Source: Pedosphaera sp. (GTDB taxonomy: Bacteria; Verrucomicrobiota; Verrucomicrobiia; Limisphaerales; SXTU01). From it: 19,823 nt of DNA. The notes below the pieces were generated by a model that saw only the letters and a list, made by a program, of their open reading frames with translations, made no database searches and had not been told where the DNA came from. Within the stretch, counting starts at the first letter, position 1; every line of letters starts with the position of its first letter. Positions 1-7,680 of the stretch are shown in pieces. The translations under genes and the position numbers were made by a program. The stretch covers positions 1 through 19,823 of the forward strand of contig SIBB01000016.1 in NCBI GenBank assembly GCA_009695395.1, read 5' to 3'.

Positions 1-105
1 GATGGGTTTGGCGTTGGGCAGGGAGACTTGGGCGGAGGCCTGCGACGAGACGAGGCCGGCAGCAAGCAGGACTAGCAGGGCGCGCTGCTTCGGGGCGGTG
101 AACAT
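1..105 (-). CDS. Secreted protein, N-terminal fragment (runs off left edge)
   Basis: Reading the minus strand from the ATG at 105-103 gives 35 open codons to the window edge. The peptide begins MFTAPKQRALLVLLAAGLVS and continues SQASAQVSLPN. This is a textbook Sec signal peptide: a basic start (K6, R8), a Leu/Val/Ala core at about residues 9-19, and a likely signal peptidase I site after ASA (residue 25). The mature protein would therefore be exported. Only about ten mature residues are visible, so no function can be given. The gene is divergent from the cyclic-nucleotide-binding gene, and the two share the region 106-271. It is also the reason for not extending that plus-strand gene back to position 2. 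Presence of a gene is likely; identity is unknown. Confidence 0.6.
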   Translation of the reverse strand, partial: MFTAPKQRALLVLLAAGLVSSQASAQVSLPNAKPI

Positions 106-271
106 GGCGAGAGCAAACACGTATTGCCACGAGCTGCCAAGCCCAGCGCGAGGGCGACGACAGGAGTCGCGTCCAAAAGTCAGGAGCAAGCATCGAGTCC
201 GTCGTGGTGAAGCCCTCTGGCCCCTGACTCCCACCTTCCAGCTTGCTTGGGAGCGACTGATTTGCTATCGG
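106..271. promoter_or_regulatory. Divergent intergenic region, no clear promoter
   Basis: This 166-bp stretch separates the divergent start codons of the secreted protein (minus) and the membrane cyclic-nucleotide-binding protein (plus). It must hold the promoters of both if they are transcribed separately. I found no convincing -35/-10 pair and no Shine-Dalgarno sequence close to ATG 272 or ATG 290. This is a positional inference only. Confidence 0.3.
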
Positions 272-2224
272 ATGTATCGCCCTTTACCCATGACTCCTTC
301 GCTCAACGACCAAAAGCTCCGGCTCACCCGCTGGCTGGAAAGGAAGGATTTGCCCGATGGAACGCGTCTCCTCAAGCAGACGAATCGAGGCGAATATCTC
401 GCGCTGAACGGCCAGCAGGAGGGCATTCTCGCGGAGTTCGACGGCCAGCAGACGGTGCAGGAGGTGCTGCAAGGAGTGCTTCACGCGGAGGGGCATCCGA
501 AGATTCGCGCCTTCTACGACCTCGTGCTCACGGCGCAGGCGAAAGGCTTCCTGCATGAAGGCGACACGGAGCCGCACAGCACGGATGAGAAGGGCCGCCG
601 CTGGAACGTCCGATGCACACCGACGGGCGCGTTCGCGCTGGCGCTTTGCTTGATCTTTGGCGGGGCCGCCGCCGTGACCGTGTCGGAAGTCCCCTTGATC
701 CCCAGCGCGCCGGGCTGGTTCTTGACGCTGTTGTCCGTGTCGCTGGGTTTGAGTTTGGCGAACGTGCTGGCGGGCGCGGTCCTGAGCGGCCTAGGAAGGG
801 AAGTGTATCGGCAAGAAGTGCGGCTGGATCTGGTGTTGCCATTCTTCTCCGTGGACACGCGCGACGCGATCATGGGCGGACGGAGAGTGGAGGCGTTGAC
901 GGCGTTGCAGATGCTGGCCTCGCCGTTTGGAATCGCGCTCATAGGCTGGGTGATGGACTCGACGCCTGTCTTCCTCGCCGGCTGGGTGATGGCGCTGTTG
1001 CTGGCCTCGCCCTTCGGCGGTTCACCGGCGCACGCGCTGCTGCACGCGCTTTTCCGCAAACAGCACGCGCTGCCCCGCTGCGCGGACACGTTCCTGAACC
1101 AAAAATTCCTCGCGCAACTGTTCAACTGGAAGGAGTCCCTCACCGAGGAGCGCTACTTCATCATGCACTCGACGTGGGCGGTGCTCTGGCTGGGGGCGGT
1201 GTTCCGCTTCGCATCCGAGCTGATGTCGCGACAGGCGAGCGTCAACACGAACGTCCTCTTCGAGCCGGGGGCACAGACAGTCATCTTCCTGCTCGCACTT
1301 GTTGTGGCTGCGCCCCTGGTCTTCGGCCTGTGGCTCGTTGCCAAGGCTGGACACCGCCTGCTCGCGCCGAGACTTTTCTCCGCTGAAGGGAAACTCACCT
1401 TTGCCGGCGGGCAACGCCCTGGACCGGACGAGACGGTGAAATTCCTCTCCAGCACGCTGCTCTTCTCGCAGTTGTCCGAGGCGGACCTCCGACCCGTCGC
1501 AGAAGCGATGGAGTTTATTGTCGTGAAGCCGGGCGCGCACATCATCCGCGAGCGCGACCGGGGCGACCTCATGTTCGTCCTCTATCGTGGCCGCGTGGAG
1601 GTGCAGAAGGAGGACGAGTCCGGCTCGGTCCGGCCAGTGGCGCAGCTCGCGCCTGGTGATGTCTTCGGCGAAATAGCGTTGTTACAGCAAGTCCCACGCA
1701 CCAGTTCCGTCGTCGTCGTCGAGGCCACAGAACTCTTTGCGCTGAAGAAGGCAGACTTCGACCAGCTGCTCCTATCCACCCTCGGCGCGAAGAAAATCCA
1801 GGAGGTCGTGCAGGTCTGCGCCTTCCTCCGACGCAACTCCATCTTCGCAGACTGGCCGCCGCACGCGCTGATGAAAGTCGCCGGCCAGTTCGCCTTCCAT
1901 GACTGCGCGGCGGGCGCGGAGGTCCTCAGCGAGGGCCGTCACAACGAGTCCTTCTACATCGTTTATGAAGGCGAGTTCGGCGTGCTCAAGGGCGGCGCGC
2001 AAGTTGCCACGCTCGGCCCCGGCGACTTCTGCGGCGAGATCAGCCTGCTGCAAGGCACCGCCGCCTCCGCGAACGTCGCCGCGTTGCGTCACAGCCGTTG
2101 CCTGAAGCTCGGCAAGGAAAGTTTCCTCCAGCTCGTCAGCCGCGATTTCCTCACCGGCATGGCCATCGAGCGCACCTCAGACAAACGCGTCGTCGCGCTG
2201 AAGAAGAAGGGGGCGGCGAAATGA
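272..2224 (+). CDS. Membrane protein with PqqD-like N-terminus and two cyclic-nucleotide-binding domains
   Basis: This 650-residue protein probably senses a ligand at the membrane. Residues about 12-95 resemble the PqqD-like domain found in front of M50-type membrane peptidases. Hydrophobic segments follow near 120-140, 148-173, 208-228, 232-250, 300-315 and 336-359. Two cNMP/Crp-type beta-roll domains end the protein (about 392-506 and 518-631). The first has a phosphate-binding cassette GEIALLQQVPR with the key Arg (R476); the second reads GEISLLQGTAA with Ala at that position, so it may not bind a cyclic nucleotide. The membrane part contains HALLH (254-258), which could be a decayed HExxH zinc site lacking the catalytic Glu. 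Starts at 272 and 290 are both possible; an earlier start would overlap the divergent secreted gene. The stop overlaps the next gene's ATG. Domain calls are firm for the cNMP domains and tentative for the membrane region. Confidence 0.75.
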   Translation: MYRPLPMTPSLNDQKLRLTRWLERKDLPDGTRLLKQTNRGEYLALNGQQEGILAEFDGQQTVQEVLQGVLHAEGHPKIRAFYDLVLTAQAKGFLHEGDTEPHSTDEKGRRWNVRCTPTGAFALALCLIFGGAAAVTVSEVPLIPSAPGWFLTLLSVSLGLSLANVLAGAVLSGLGREVYRQEVRLDLVLPFFSVDTRDAIMGGRRVEALTALQMLASPFGIALIGWVMDSTPVFLAGWVMALLLASPFGGSPAHALLHALFRKQHALPRCADTFLNQKFLAQLFNWKESLTEERYFIMHSTWAVLWLGAVFRFASELMSRQASVNTNVLFEPGAQTVIFLLALVVAAPLVFGLWLVAKAGHRLLAPRLFSAEGKLTFAGGQRPGPDETVKFLSSTLLFSQLSEADLRPVAEAMEFIVVKPGAHIIRERDRGDLMFVLYRGRVEVQKEDESGSVRPVAQLAPGDVFGEIALLQQVPRTSSVVVVEATELFALKKADFDQLLLSTLGAKKIQEVVQVCAFLRRNSIFADWPPHALMKVAGQFAFHDCAAGAEVLSEGRHNESFYIVYEGEFGVLKGGAQVATLGPGDFCGEISLLQGTAASANVAALRHSRCLKLGKESFLQLVSRDFLTGMAIERTSDKRVVALKKKGAAK

Positions 2225-3015
2225 GCGTGCTGCTGAAGATCCTTCCCTTGGCCGCCGCTGCCGGCGTAGCCGTGATGAACGGCGACGCCCTCAAGAAGAG
2301 CCTCGATGTCGTGGACAAAGTGCGGAGCGCAGCCACCTCCGGCGTCGAGATGCAAGGGATAGCGGAAGCTCTGGCGCGGGACTTCGTGGATGACAAGAAC
2401 CTGCCTGTCGAGGATTTCGGCGGCTGGCTCAAGGAAAACATGCGCCAGAAAGACGGCCGGGAGACGCGAGACAAGTCCAAGGATCCTTGGGGCACCGAAT
2501 ACCGCCTCACCGTGGACGTGCCGAAGAACGGCTTCAGCGTCCTCTCCGCCGGGCCGGACACAAACTGGAAGAGCGAGGACGATCTCAACTACTTCTATTC
2601 GCTCACCGGCATTGAGGGAAAAAACGCCATCAGCACCGAGCTGGCCAAGCGAGCACAGAGCCAAGCCTCCAAGCAGGGCGTTTCCACGGCGGCTGGCACC
2701 AGCGGCAGCACCAAGAGCAGCGCACCGGGAACTAGTTCCAAGAAGGCCGTGGCCACATCTCCGCCAAAGCCTGCGCAATCCGCCGAGGAGAGACTGAGCA
2801 ATAACATCGAGTTTCGGAAGAAGCGCGCCGCGACCGGGGAAGCCGAGGCGTCGTTCGACCTCGCCATCAACTACTTCACCGGCGAAGGCGTTGAGAAAGA
2901 CTACGTGGAGGCGAAGCGACTCCTCGAACAGGCCGTAAAAAACGCCAGCACGGAGACCCTGCGCGAGAAGGCCAAGATCCACCTCGAGAACCTGAACAAG
3001 GTGTTGAACAAGTAG
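2221..3015 (+). CDS. GspG-like / Sel1-repeat fusion protein
   Basis: The start ATG at 2221 overlaps the previous stop as ATGA and has a purine-rich Shine-Dalgarno stretch (AAGAAGGGGG) upstream, so translation is probably coupled. The 264-residue protein has a short hydrophobic N-terminus (residues 4-18). Residues about 85-125 resemble the C-terminal region of type II secretion major pseudopilin GspG: DPWGTEY, then SAGPDTNWKSEDDL. The typical prepilin leader (FTLIE) is absent. A Ser/Thr/Lys/Ala-rich linker (about 140-185) leads to one Sel1-type repeat (about 205-243: GEAEASFDLAINYFTGEGV, then AKRLLEQA). Sel1 repeats mediate protein contacts. Coupling suggests a joint role with the upstream cNMP-binding membrane protein. 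Function is unknown; the domain resemblances are by eye. Confidence 0.7.
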   Translation: MSVLLKILPLAAAAGVAVMNGDALKKSLDVVDKVRSAATSGVEMQGIAEALARDFVDDKNLPVEDFGGWLKENMRQKDGRETRDKSKDPWGTEYRLTVDVPKNGFSVLSAGPDTNWKSEDDLNYFYSLTGIEGKNAISTELAKRAQSQASKQGVSTAAGTSGSTKSSAPGTSSKKAVATSPPKPAQSAEERLSNNIEFRKKRAATGEAEASFDLAINYFTGEGVEKDYVEAKRLLEQAVKNASTETLREKAKIHLENLNKVLNK

Positions 3016-3045
3016 CCAAACGGCAGACCGCGCGGGCTGCTTCCC

Positions 3046-3798
3046 TCACTGCCCGCCCAACGCCGGGTCCGTCCACGGCGTGTTCGAGTAATACCATCCG
3101 GCAGACGCGATCGTCTCCACGTGGCCATCCACGAAACTCACATTGCTCCGCTTGTCGTGGCGCAGGTGTGGGCCGCCCCAGTCCTGCCAGTTGCCGGAAG
3201 TAGTCGTGGTCGCCTGCAACGTGCCGAATGCCTCGCTGCCCGCCGGCCGAATCAATATCCAGCAGCCGGGCTTGTAGAGCGAGAGCGGCGTCACCGAAAC
3301 ATTTCCGTTCGGGTCATCCACCGCCAATGTGCCGCCATCGGTGATCGCAACGGTGGCGGTCGGCCTCATTACCATCGCCATCGCCGTGGGCCTTTCCGTC
3401 GCCCGTTTGCCGATGTCAAAGTTGAACGCGTAGTTGTTGCGGATCACGCTGGCGCTCCACACCCGCTCGGCCACGTTCTTGGGAGCGCTCGGGCACCGGA
3501 ACATATTGGTCGTGCTCAGATACGGCATGAGGTGCTCCGCCCACGTCTCGCCAATTGTGACGCCGTTCAACCAGCGAAAATGGCCCGGCGGCAAAAGGTC
3601 GGTGTTGTCGTCCGCGTAGAGAAGCATCCCCACCATCTGCTGCTTCACGTTGCTCACGCTCTTGATACCCAGCGCCTTGGATTTTGCCTTCGCCAAGGCC
3701 GGCAAGAGCATCCCCGCCAAAATCGCAATGATGGCGATGACGACGAGCAGTTCGATTAGGGTGAACGCGTTGCGGCGGAGCGTGACATGGGTGGACAT
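3046..3798 (-). CDS. Prepilin-type N-terminal methylation/H-x9-DG protein
   Basis: This 250-residue protein is type IV pilin-like and belongs to the class greatly expanded in Verrucomicrobiota and Planctomycetota. The leader MSTHVTLRRNA is followed by FTLIELLVVIAIIAILAG. The prepilin peptidase would cut after A11 (Ala in place of the usual Gly), leaving F12 with Glu at mature position 5. Hydrophobic residues 12-33 form the membrane/assembly helix. Near the C-terminus H214-x9-D224-G225 (HDKRSNVSFVDG) is the H-x9-DG signature. I chose ATG 3798 because an in-frame start 16 codons upstream would put an unlikely tail before the leader. It converges with the GspG-like gene 30 bp away and follows cusA by 76 bp on the same strand. 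Its role (pseudopilin, surface or secretion-related) is not established. Confidence 0.88.
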   Translation of the reverse strand: MSTHVTLRRNAFTLIELLVVIAIIAILAGMLLPALAKAKSKALGIKSVSNVKQQMVGMLLYADDNTDLLPPGHFRWLNGVTIGETWAEHLMPYLSTTNMFRCPSAPKNVAERVWSASVIRNNYAFNFDIGKRATERPTAMAMVMRPTATVAITDGGTLAVDDPNGNVSVTPLSLYKPGCWILIRPAGSEAFGTLQATTTTSGNWQDWGGPHLRHDKRSNVSFVDGHVETIASAGWYYSNTPWTDPALGGQ

Positions 3799-3874
3799 GG
3801 CAAGTGGCGTGGTTTGTTGGAACACAGACTGGCACAACCCATCCACTGAGAAAACTAGAAGTTTGACCCCCCCG

Positions 3875-6800
3875 TCAGTTTGTCGTCGTTGTCTTCAACT
3901 CCCGCTCCCGCAGGATCGCGAAGATGACGGGCGTTACCACGAGGATGTGCAGGAGGCTGCTCACCATGCCGCCGATGACGGGTGTCGCCAGTGGCTGCAT
4001 CACCTCGCTGCCGGGGCGGTGGCTCCACATGATGGGCAGCAGGCTTGCGACGATGGTGGCGACGGTCATCACCTTCGGGCGCAGGCGCAGGCGCGCGCCG
4101 TCCTTGATGGCTTGGATGAGGTCGTCGCGCGTGAAGAGCTGGCCGGCGGCGGCGCGCTCGGCTTGTTTCTTCGCCACCATTTCCTCCAGGTAAACCACCA
4201 TCACCACGCCGGTCTGGATGGCCGTGCCGAAGAGCGCGATATAGCCCACCCACACGCTTACGCTGAAATTATACCCCAGAATATATTGCAGGAAGACGCC
4301 GCCGGTAAGCGCGAACGGAACCGCGAGGATGACGTGCGCGGCCTCCTTCGCCGAGTGATAGACCATGTAGAGCAGCAGGAAGATGATGAGCAACGTCGCC
4401 GGGAAGATGTAGTAAAGGGTCTGCTGCGCGCGGACGAGATTCTCATACTCGCCGCTGTATTCGATGGTCATGCCCGGCGGAAGGGTGGGCTCAATCTGCT
4501 CCTTCACCCGGCGCTTCACGTCCTCGACGAAGCTCGTGAGGTCGCGCTCGTGCACGTTCGCCTGCACGAAGACGCGCAGGCGGCCGTTCTCGCTCGCAAT
4601 TTCGCTCGGGCCGGTTGTGCGGCGAATCGTCGCGAGCTGGCCGAGCGGCATCTGCTTGCCGCTGGGCGTGGCGACGAGCACATCGCCAAGGCGTTCGAGG
4701 TCATCGCGTTCGGCGCGTTGCAAACGCACTTGGATGCCGGTGCGCTCGCGCGGGTCCATGCGCTCGGCGGCTTGATACGTGGTGGAAATCACCTTGCCAC
4801 CGATGCCAGTCTCGACGGCGTCGAGCACGTCCTGCGCGCGCAGGCCGAAGCGCGCCATCGCCACGCGGTTGACCTCGACTTCGAGATACGGCTTGCCCTG
4901 CACGCGGCTCGGCGCGACGCCCACCGCGCCGGGCACTTCGCGCACGATGCGCTCGACCTCGAAGGCCTTCCGCTGCAAGTCGTCGAGCGAGCCACCGAGA
5001 ATCTTTACGCCGAGCTGCGCGCGGATGCCGGTGGCGAGCATGAGGATGCGGTTCTCGATGGGTTGCAGGAAACCCGGCACGTAACCGGGGACGTTGGAGA
5101 GTTTCTCGGTGAGTTCGGCGATGAGCGTTTCCTTCGTAGAGTCAGGTCGCCATGCGGGGTTGCGATAGACGGTGGGAATTCTGATGAAGCCGAGGTAGGT
5201 GCGGTTGGTGGGCAGCCACTCGGGCTTGAGCATGATGGTGGTCTCAATCATCTCGACGGGCGCGGGGTCGGTGGCGGTCTCGGCGCGGCCCAGCTTGCCG
5301 CCGACGCTCTCGACCTCCGGCAGGCTTCGGATGACCCGGTCCTGCCACGCCATGACGCGCTTCACCTCGGTGAGCGAAGTGCTCGGCAGCAGCACGGGCA
5401 TGAAGAGGAGCGAGCCTTCATTGAGCGTGGGCATGAAGTCCTTGCCAAAGCCGGCGAAGGCGTGCGCGAGCTTTGGGTGGCCGGCCTTTTCGATGCGTTG
5501 CACCCACTCGCGCGGAGCGCCGAAGGCCATCGCGAGCGCGACGGTGAGCAAGAGCGCGGCGCTGGCCATTACGGTCTTCCGCCAGCGAAGCGCCCAATCG
5601 AGCACCGGGTCGTAGATGGCGAGCAACACGCGCATGACCCAGTTGCGGTCCTCGGAGTGAAACGGCCCACGCACGAGGAGCGAGCACAGCGCCGGCACGA
5701 TGGTCACGGCGAGAATGGTCGAGCCAATCATCGCGAACGTCTTCGTGAACGCGAGCGGATGGAACAGCTTGCCCTCCTGTCCCGAGAGCGCGAACACCGG
5801 GAGGAACGCGAGGATGATGATGACCATCGCGAAGAAGATGGGGCGGCCGACTTGCTGCGCGGAGGTGAGCACCACGGCGAGAGTTTCCTCGGCGGTGAGG
5901 CGAGGGGACGGGGCAGGTGAGAGAGTGGGTGAGAGGGTGCCAGCGGTAGCGGCAGCGGTTTCTCTCGCTTTCTCGCTTTCCCACTTTCTCACTTTCTCCT
6001 CCTCCGCTCTTTCACAGTGTCGAATCACGTTCTCCGTCATCACGATGCCCGCGTCCACCAGCACGCCGATAGCGATGGCTATGCCGGAGAGCGACATGAT
6101 GTTCGAGCTGATGCCGAACTTCTCCATGAGGATGAATGACACGAGAATCGAGAGCGGCAGCGGCACGGTGACGATGAGGATGCTGCGGAAGTGCCAGAGG
6201 AAGATGATGTGCGCGAGCGTCACGAGGAGGATTTCCTCGGCGAGCGCGTGCTTGAGTGTGTCGATCGTCCGCTCGATGAGTTCCGCGCGGTCGTAGAAGG
6301 ACTTGATGGTCACGCCGGGCGGGAGGCTCGGCTGGATTTGGCGAATCTTCTCCTTCACGCGGTTAATGGTCGCGAGCGCGTTCTCGCCGTTGCGCATCAC
6401 GACGATGCCGCCGACCACTTCGCGCCCGTCCACGTCCAGCGTGCCGCGCCGGAAGTCGCCGCCGATTTGCACGGTGGCAATGTCCTTGAGGTAAATGGGA
6501 ATGCCGCCGCGCTCCATCAACACGATGTTCTCCAAGTCCTCCAGCGACTTCACAAGACCCAGCCCGCGCACGACAAACTCCATTCCGTTCTCCTCGATGA
6601 CCTTGCCGCCGACGTTGAGGTTGCTCGCGCCGACAGCGTCCATCACGTCCTTCAGCGTGACCTTGCGCGCGCGCATCTTGAGCGAGCTGACTTCAATCTG
6701 ATACTGCCGCACGAAGCCGCCGATGCTCGCGACCTCTGCGACACCCTGCACCGCGTTGAGCTGATAGCGGATGAACCAGTCTTGGAGCGCGCGGAGCTGG

Positions 6801-7324
6801 CCGAGGTCGTAGGATGGTTGAGAGTTGAGAGTTAAGGGTTGAGAGCCTGAGTTCGTGTGTGTGCTGGCGTGAGCGAGCGCGGGGTCAACGTGGAGGTAAT
6901 ATTGATAGACCCACCCGAGCCCCGTGGCGTCCGGGCCGAGCTGCGGGACGACGCCGGCGGGGAGTTGCGCAGCGAGGAGGTTCAGCCGCTCCAGCACGCG
7001 CGTGCGGGCGAAGTAGTTGTCCACCTTGTCCTCGAAGATGAGGGTCAGCATCGCGAAGCCGAACATCGAGTTCGCGCGCACGGTCTTCACGCCGGCCAAG
7101 CCTTGCAGCCCGACGGACAGCGGATACGTGACTTGGTCCTCGACCTCCTGCGGCGAGCGCCCTGCCCAGTCCGCGAACACGATGACTTGGTTTTCGGACA
7201 GGTCCGGAATCGCATCCACCGGCGTGCGGAACAGCGCGCGCGTGCCGAACGCGATGAGGACGAACACGCCGCACACCACGAGGAAGCGGTTCCGCAATGA
7301 CCATTCGATGAGGCGGTTAATCAT
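3875..7324 (-). CDS. cusA: CusA-like Cu(I)/Ag(I) RND efflux pump
   Basis: This is the inner-membrane proton-driven pump of a tripartite metal efflux system, 1149 residues against about 1047 for E. coli CusA. N-terminal residues 1-50 (MINRLIEWSLRNRF, then PVDAIPDLSENQV) are typical of heavy-metal RND pumps. The three metal-relay methionines of E. coli CusA (M573, M623, M672) align with M642 (LLFMP), M692 (VEMIETT) and M762 (LMLATGI), supporting Cu/Ag specificity. The transmembrane Asp of the proton relay is D424 (VDAGIVMTEN) and the Lys is K1084 (RPKVMTVA). The position of E. coli E939 appears to be Q1037 (GTAIQTGVV). Two low-complexity insertions (about 152-172 and 441-478) are encoded by short repeats. 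An AAGGA sequence lies ten bases before the ATG. It is the last gene of the operon. Very confident of family, confident of Cu/Ag. Confidence 0.95.
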   Translation of the reverse strand: MINRLIEWSLRNRFLVVCGVFVLIAFGTRALFRTPVDAIPDLSENQVIVFADWAGRSPQEVEDQVTYPLSVGLQGLAGVKTVRANSMFGFAMLTLIFEDKVDNYFARTRVLERLNLLAAQLPAGVVPQLGPDATGLGWVYQYYLHVDPALAHASTHTNSGSQPLTLNSQPSYDLGQLRALQDWFIRYQLNAVQGVAEVASIGGFVRQYQIEVSSLKMRARKVTLKDVMDAVGASNLNVGGKVIEENGMEFVVRGLGLVKSLEDLENIVLMERGGIPIYLKDIATVQIGGDFRRGTLDVDGREVVGGIVVMRNGENALATINRVKEKIRQIQPSLPPGVTIKSFYDRAELIERTIDTLKHALAEEILLVTLAHIIFLWHFRSILIVTVPLPLSILVSFILMEKFGISSNIMSLSGIAIAIGVLVDAGIVMTENVIRHCERAEEEKVRKWESEKARETAAATAGTLSPTLSPAPSPRLTAEETLAVVLTSAQQVGRPIFFAMVIIILAFLPVFALSGQEGKLFHPLAFTKTFAMIGSTILAVTIVPALCSLLVRGPFHSEDRNWVMRVLLAIYDPVLDWALRWRKTVMASAALLLTVALAMAFGAPREWVQRIEKAGHPKLAHAFAGFGKDFMPTLNEGSLLFMPVLLPSTSLTEVKRVMAWQDRVIRSLPEVESVGGKLGRAETATDPAPVEMIETTIMLKPEWLPTNRTYLGFIRIPTVYRNPAWRPDSTKETLIAELTEKLSNVPGYVPGFLQPIENRILMLATGIRAQLGVKILGGSLDDLQRKAFEVERIVREVPGAVGVAPSRVQGKPYLEVEVNRVAMARFGLRAQDVLDAVETGIGGKVISTTYQAAERMDPRERTGIQVRLQRAERDDLERLGDVLVATPSGKQMPLGQLATIRRTTGPSEIASENGRLRVFVQANVHERDLTSFVEDVKRRVKEQIEPTLPPGMTIEYSGEYENLVRAQQTLYYIFPATLLIIFLLLYMVYHSAKEAAHVILAVPFALTGGVFLQYILGYNFSVSVWVGYIALFGTAIQTGVVMVVYLEEMVAKKQAERAAAGQLFTRDDLIQAIKDGARLRLRPKVMTVATIVASLLPIMWSHRPGSEVMQPLATPVIGGMVSSLLHILVVTPVIFAILRERELKTTTTN
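5963..5994 (-). repeat. Octamer repeat tract inside cusA (insertion 2)
   Basis: Four 8-bp units stand in tandem on the plus strand: TCTCGCTT, TCTCGCTT, TCCCACTT and TCTCACTT. They encode the charged stretch KVRKWESEKARE (444-455). A second imperfect pair of about 12 bp (GTGAGAGAGTGG and GTGAGAGGGTG, 5917-5939) lies nearby and encodes LSPTLSP. Both are in a cytosolic loop after the D424 helix, longer here than in E. coli CusA. Confidence 0.65.
6817..6844 (-). repeat. Heptamer repeat tract inside cusA (insertion 1)
   Basis: Four 7-bp units stand in tandem on the plus strand: GTTGAGA, GTTGAGA, GTTAAGG and GTTGAGA. On the coding strand they read as TCTCAAC-type units and encode LTLNSQPS-like sequence (about residues 161-171). 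They lie in a segment of about 20 residues (152-172) that E. coli CusA lacks. Confidence 0.65.
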
Positions 7325-7362
7325 GCGGGATCATTCCTTGGGATGTGCGACGCGGGCGGTCA

Positions 7363-7680
7363 TCACTTCTTCGCAGCGAGCTTGGCGACGAACTTCGCCG
7401 GCTCCTTCTTGAAGTCCGGCAGGCAGCTCTTGCAGCAGAGCTTCACTTCCTGACCTTCGTGGACATACACGACGGGTGCTCCCATCGAGCCGAGCTTTTC
7501 GCCGGTGACGATGCACACGTCGAGCGTGTAGGGCTTCGCGGCTGTCTTGACGTCGGCACCCGCCTTCGGGGCCTCGGTCTTGGGCGCGTCGGCTTTTGGT
7601 GCAGCCGGTTCTTTCTTGTCGCAGCCGATGAAGACGGCGGCGGCAAGCGTGGTGATGAGGATTGCGGATGTGGCTTTCAT
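7363..7680 (-). CDS. TRASH/YHS-like Cys-rich lipoprotein of the copper efflux operon
   Basis: This 105-residue protein has a lipoprotein signal (MKATSAILITTLAAAVFIGC; lipidated C20), so it should be anchored in the periplasm. A Lys/Ala/Pro linker (21-48) follows, then one small module (49-102) with C56, C82, C83 and C86. The C-x25-CC-x2-C pattern and the ending F-x5-AKF resemble TRASH/YHS metal-binding domains. The module is a near copy of the C-terminus of the adjacent CusB-like protein: both have LDVCIV-x-GEKLGSMG and a CC-x2-C cluster at the same 26-residue distance. Its ATG overlaps the cusB stop as ATGA, so it is probably translationally coupled; it precedes cusA by 38 bp. It may act as a metal chaperone in place of CusF (inference). 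Start at 7680 is fixed by the lipobox and the overlap. Confidence 0.85.
   Translation of the reverse strand: MKATSAILITTLAAAVFIGCDKKEPAAPKADAPKTEAPKAGADVKTAAKPYTLDVCIVTGEKLGSMGAPVVYVHEGQEVKLCCKSCLPDFKKEPAKFVAKLAAKK

Noticed and set aside
2..271. Upstream extension of the cNMP-binding protein frame to the left edge
   Set aside because: The frame is open, but its first part overlaps a clear divergent signal-peptide start at 105 and the residues look like random high-GC translation.
3023..3040. Imperfect GC-rich palindrome between two convergent genes
   Set aside because: It has mismatches, no loop and no T-tract on either strand, so it is not supported as a terminator.
3852..3864. AAACT-3-AGTTT hairpin after cusA
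   Set aside because: The stem is five mostly A-T pairs with no following T-run; too weak to call a terminator.
3650..5920. Open frame of about 750 codons on the plus strand
   Set aside because: Antisense to the prepilin-like gene and cusA; the His/Arg/Glu/Asp-rich product has no recognisable motif.
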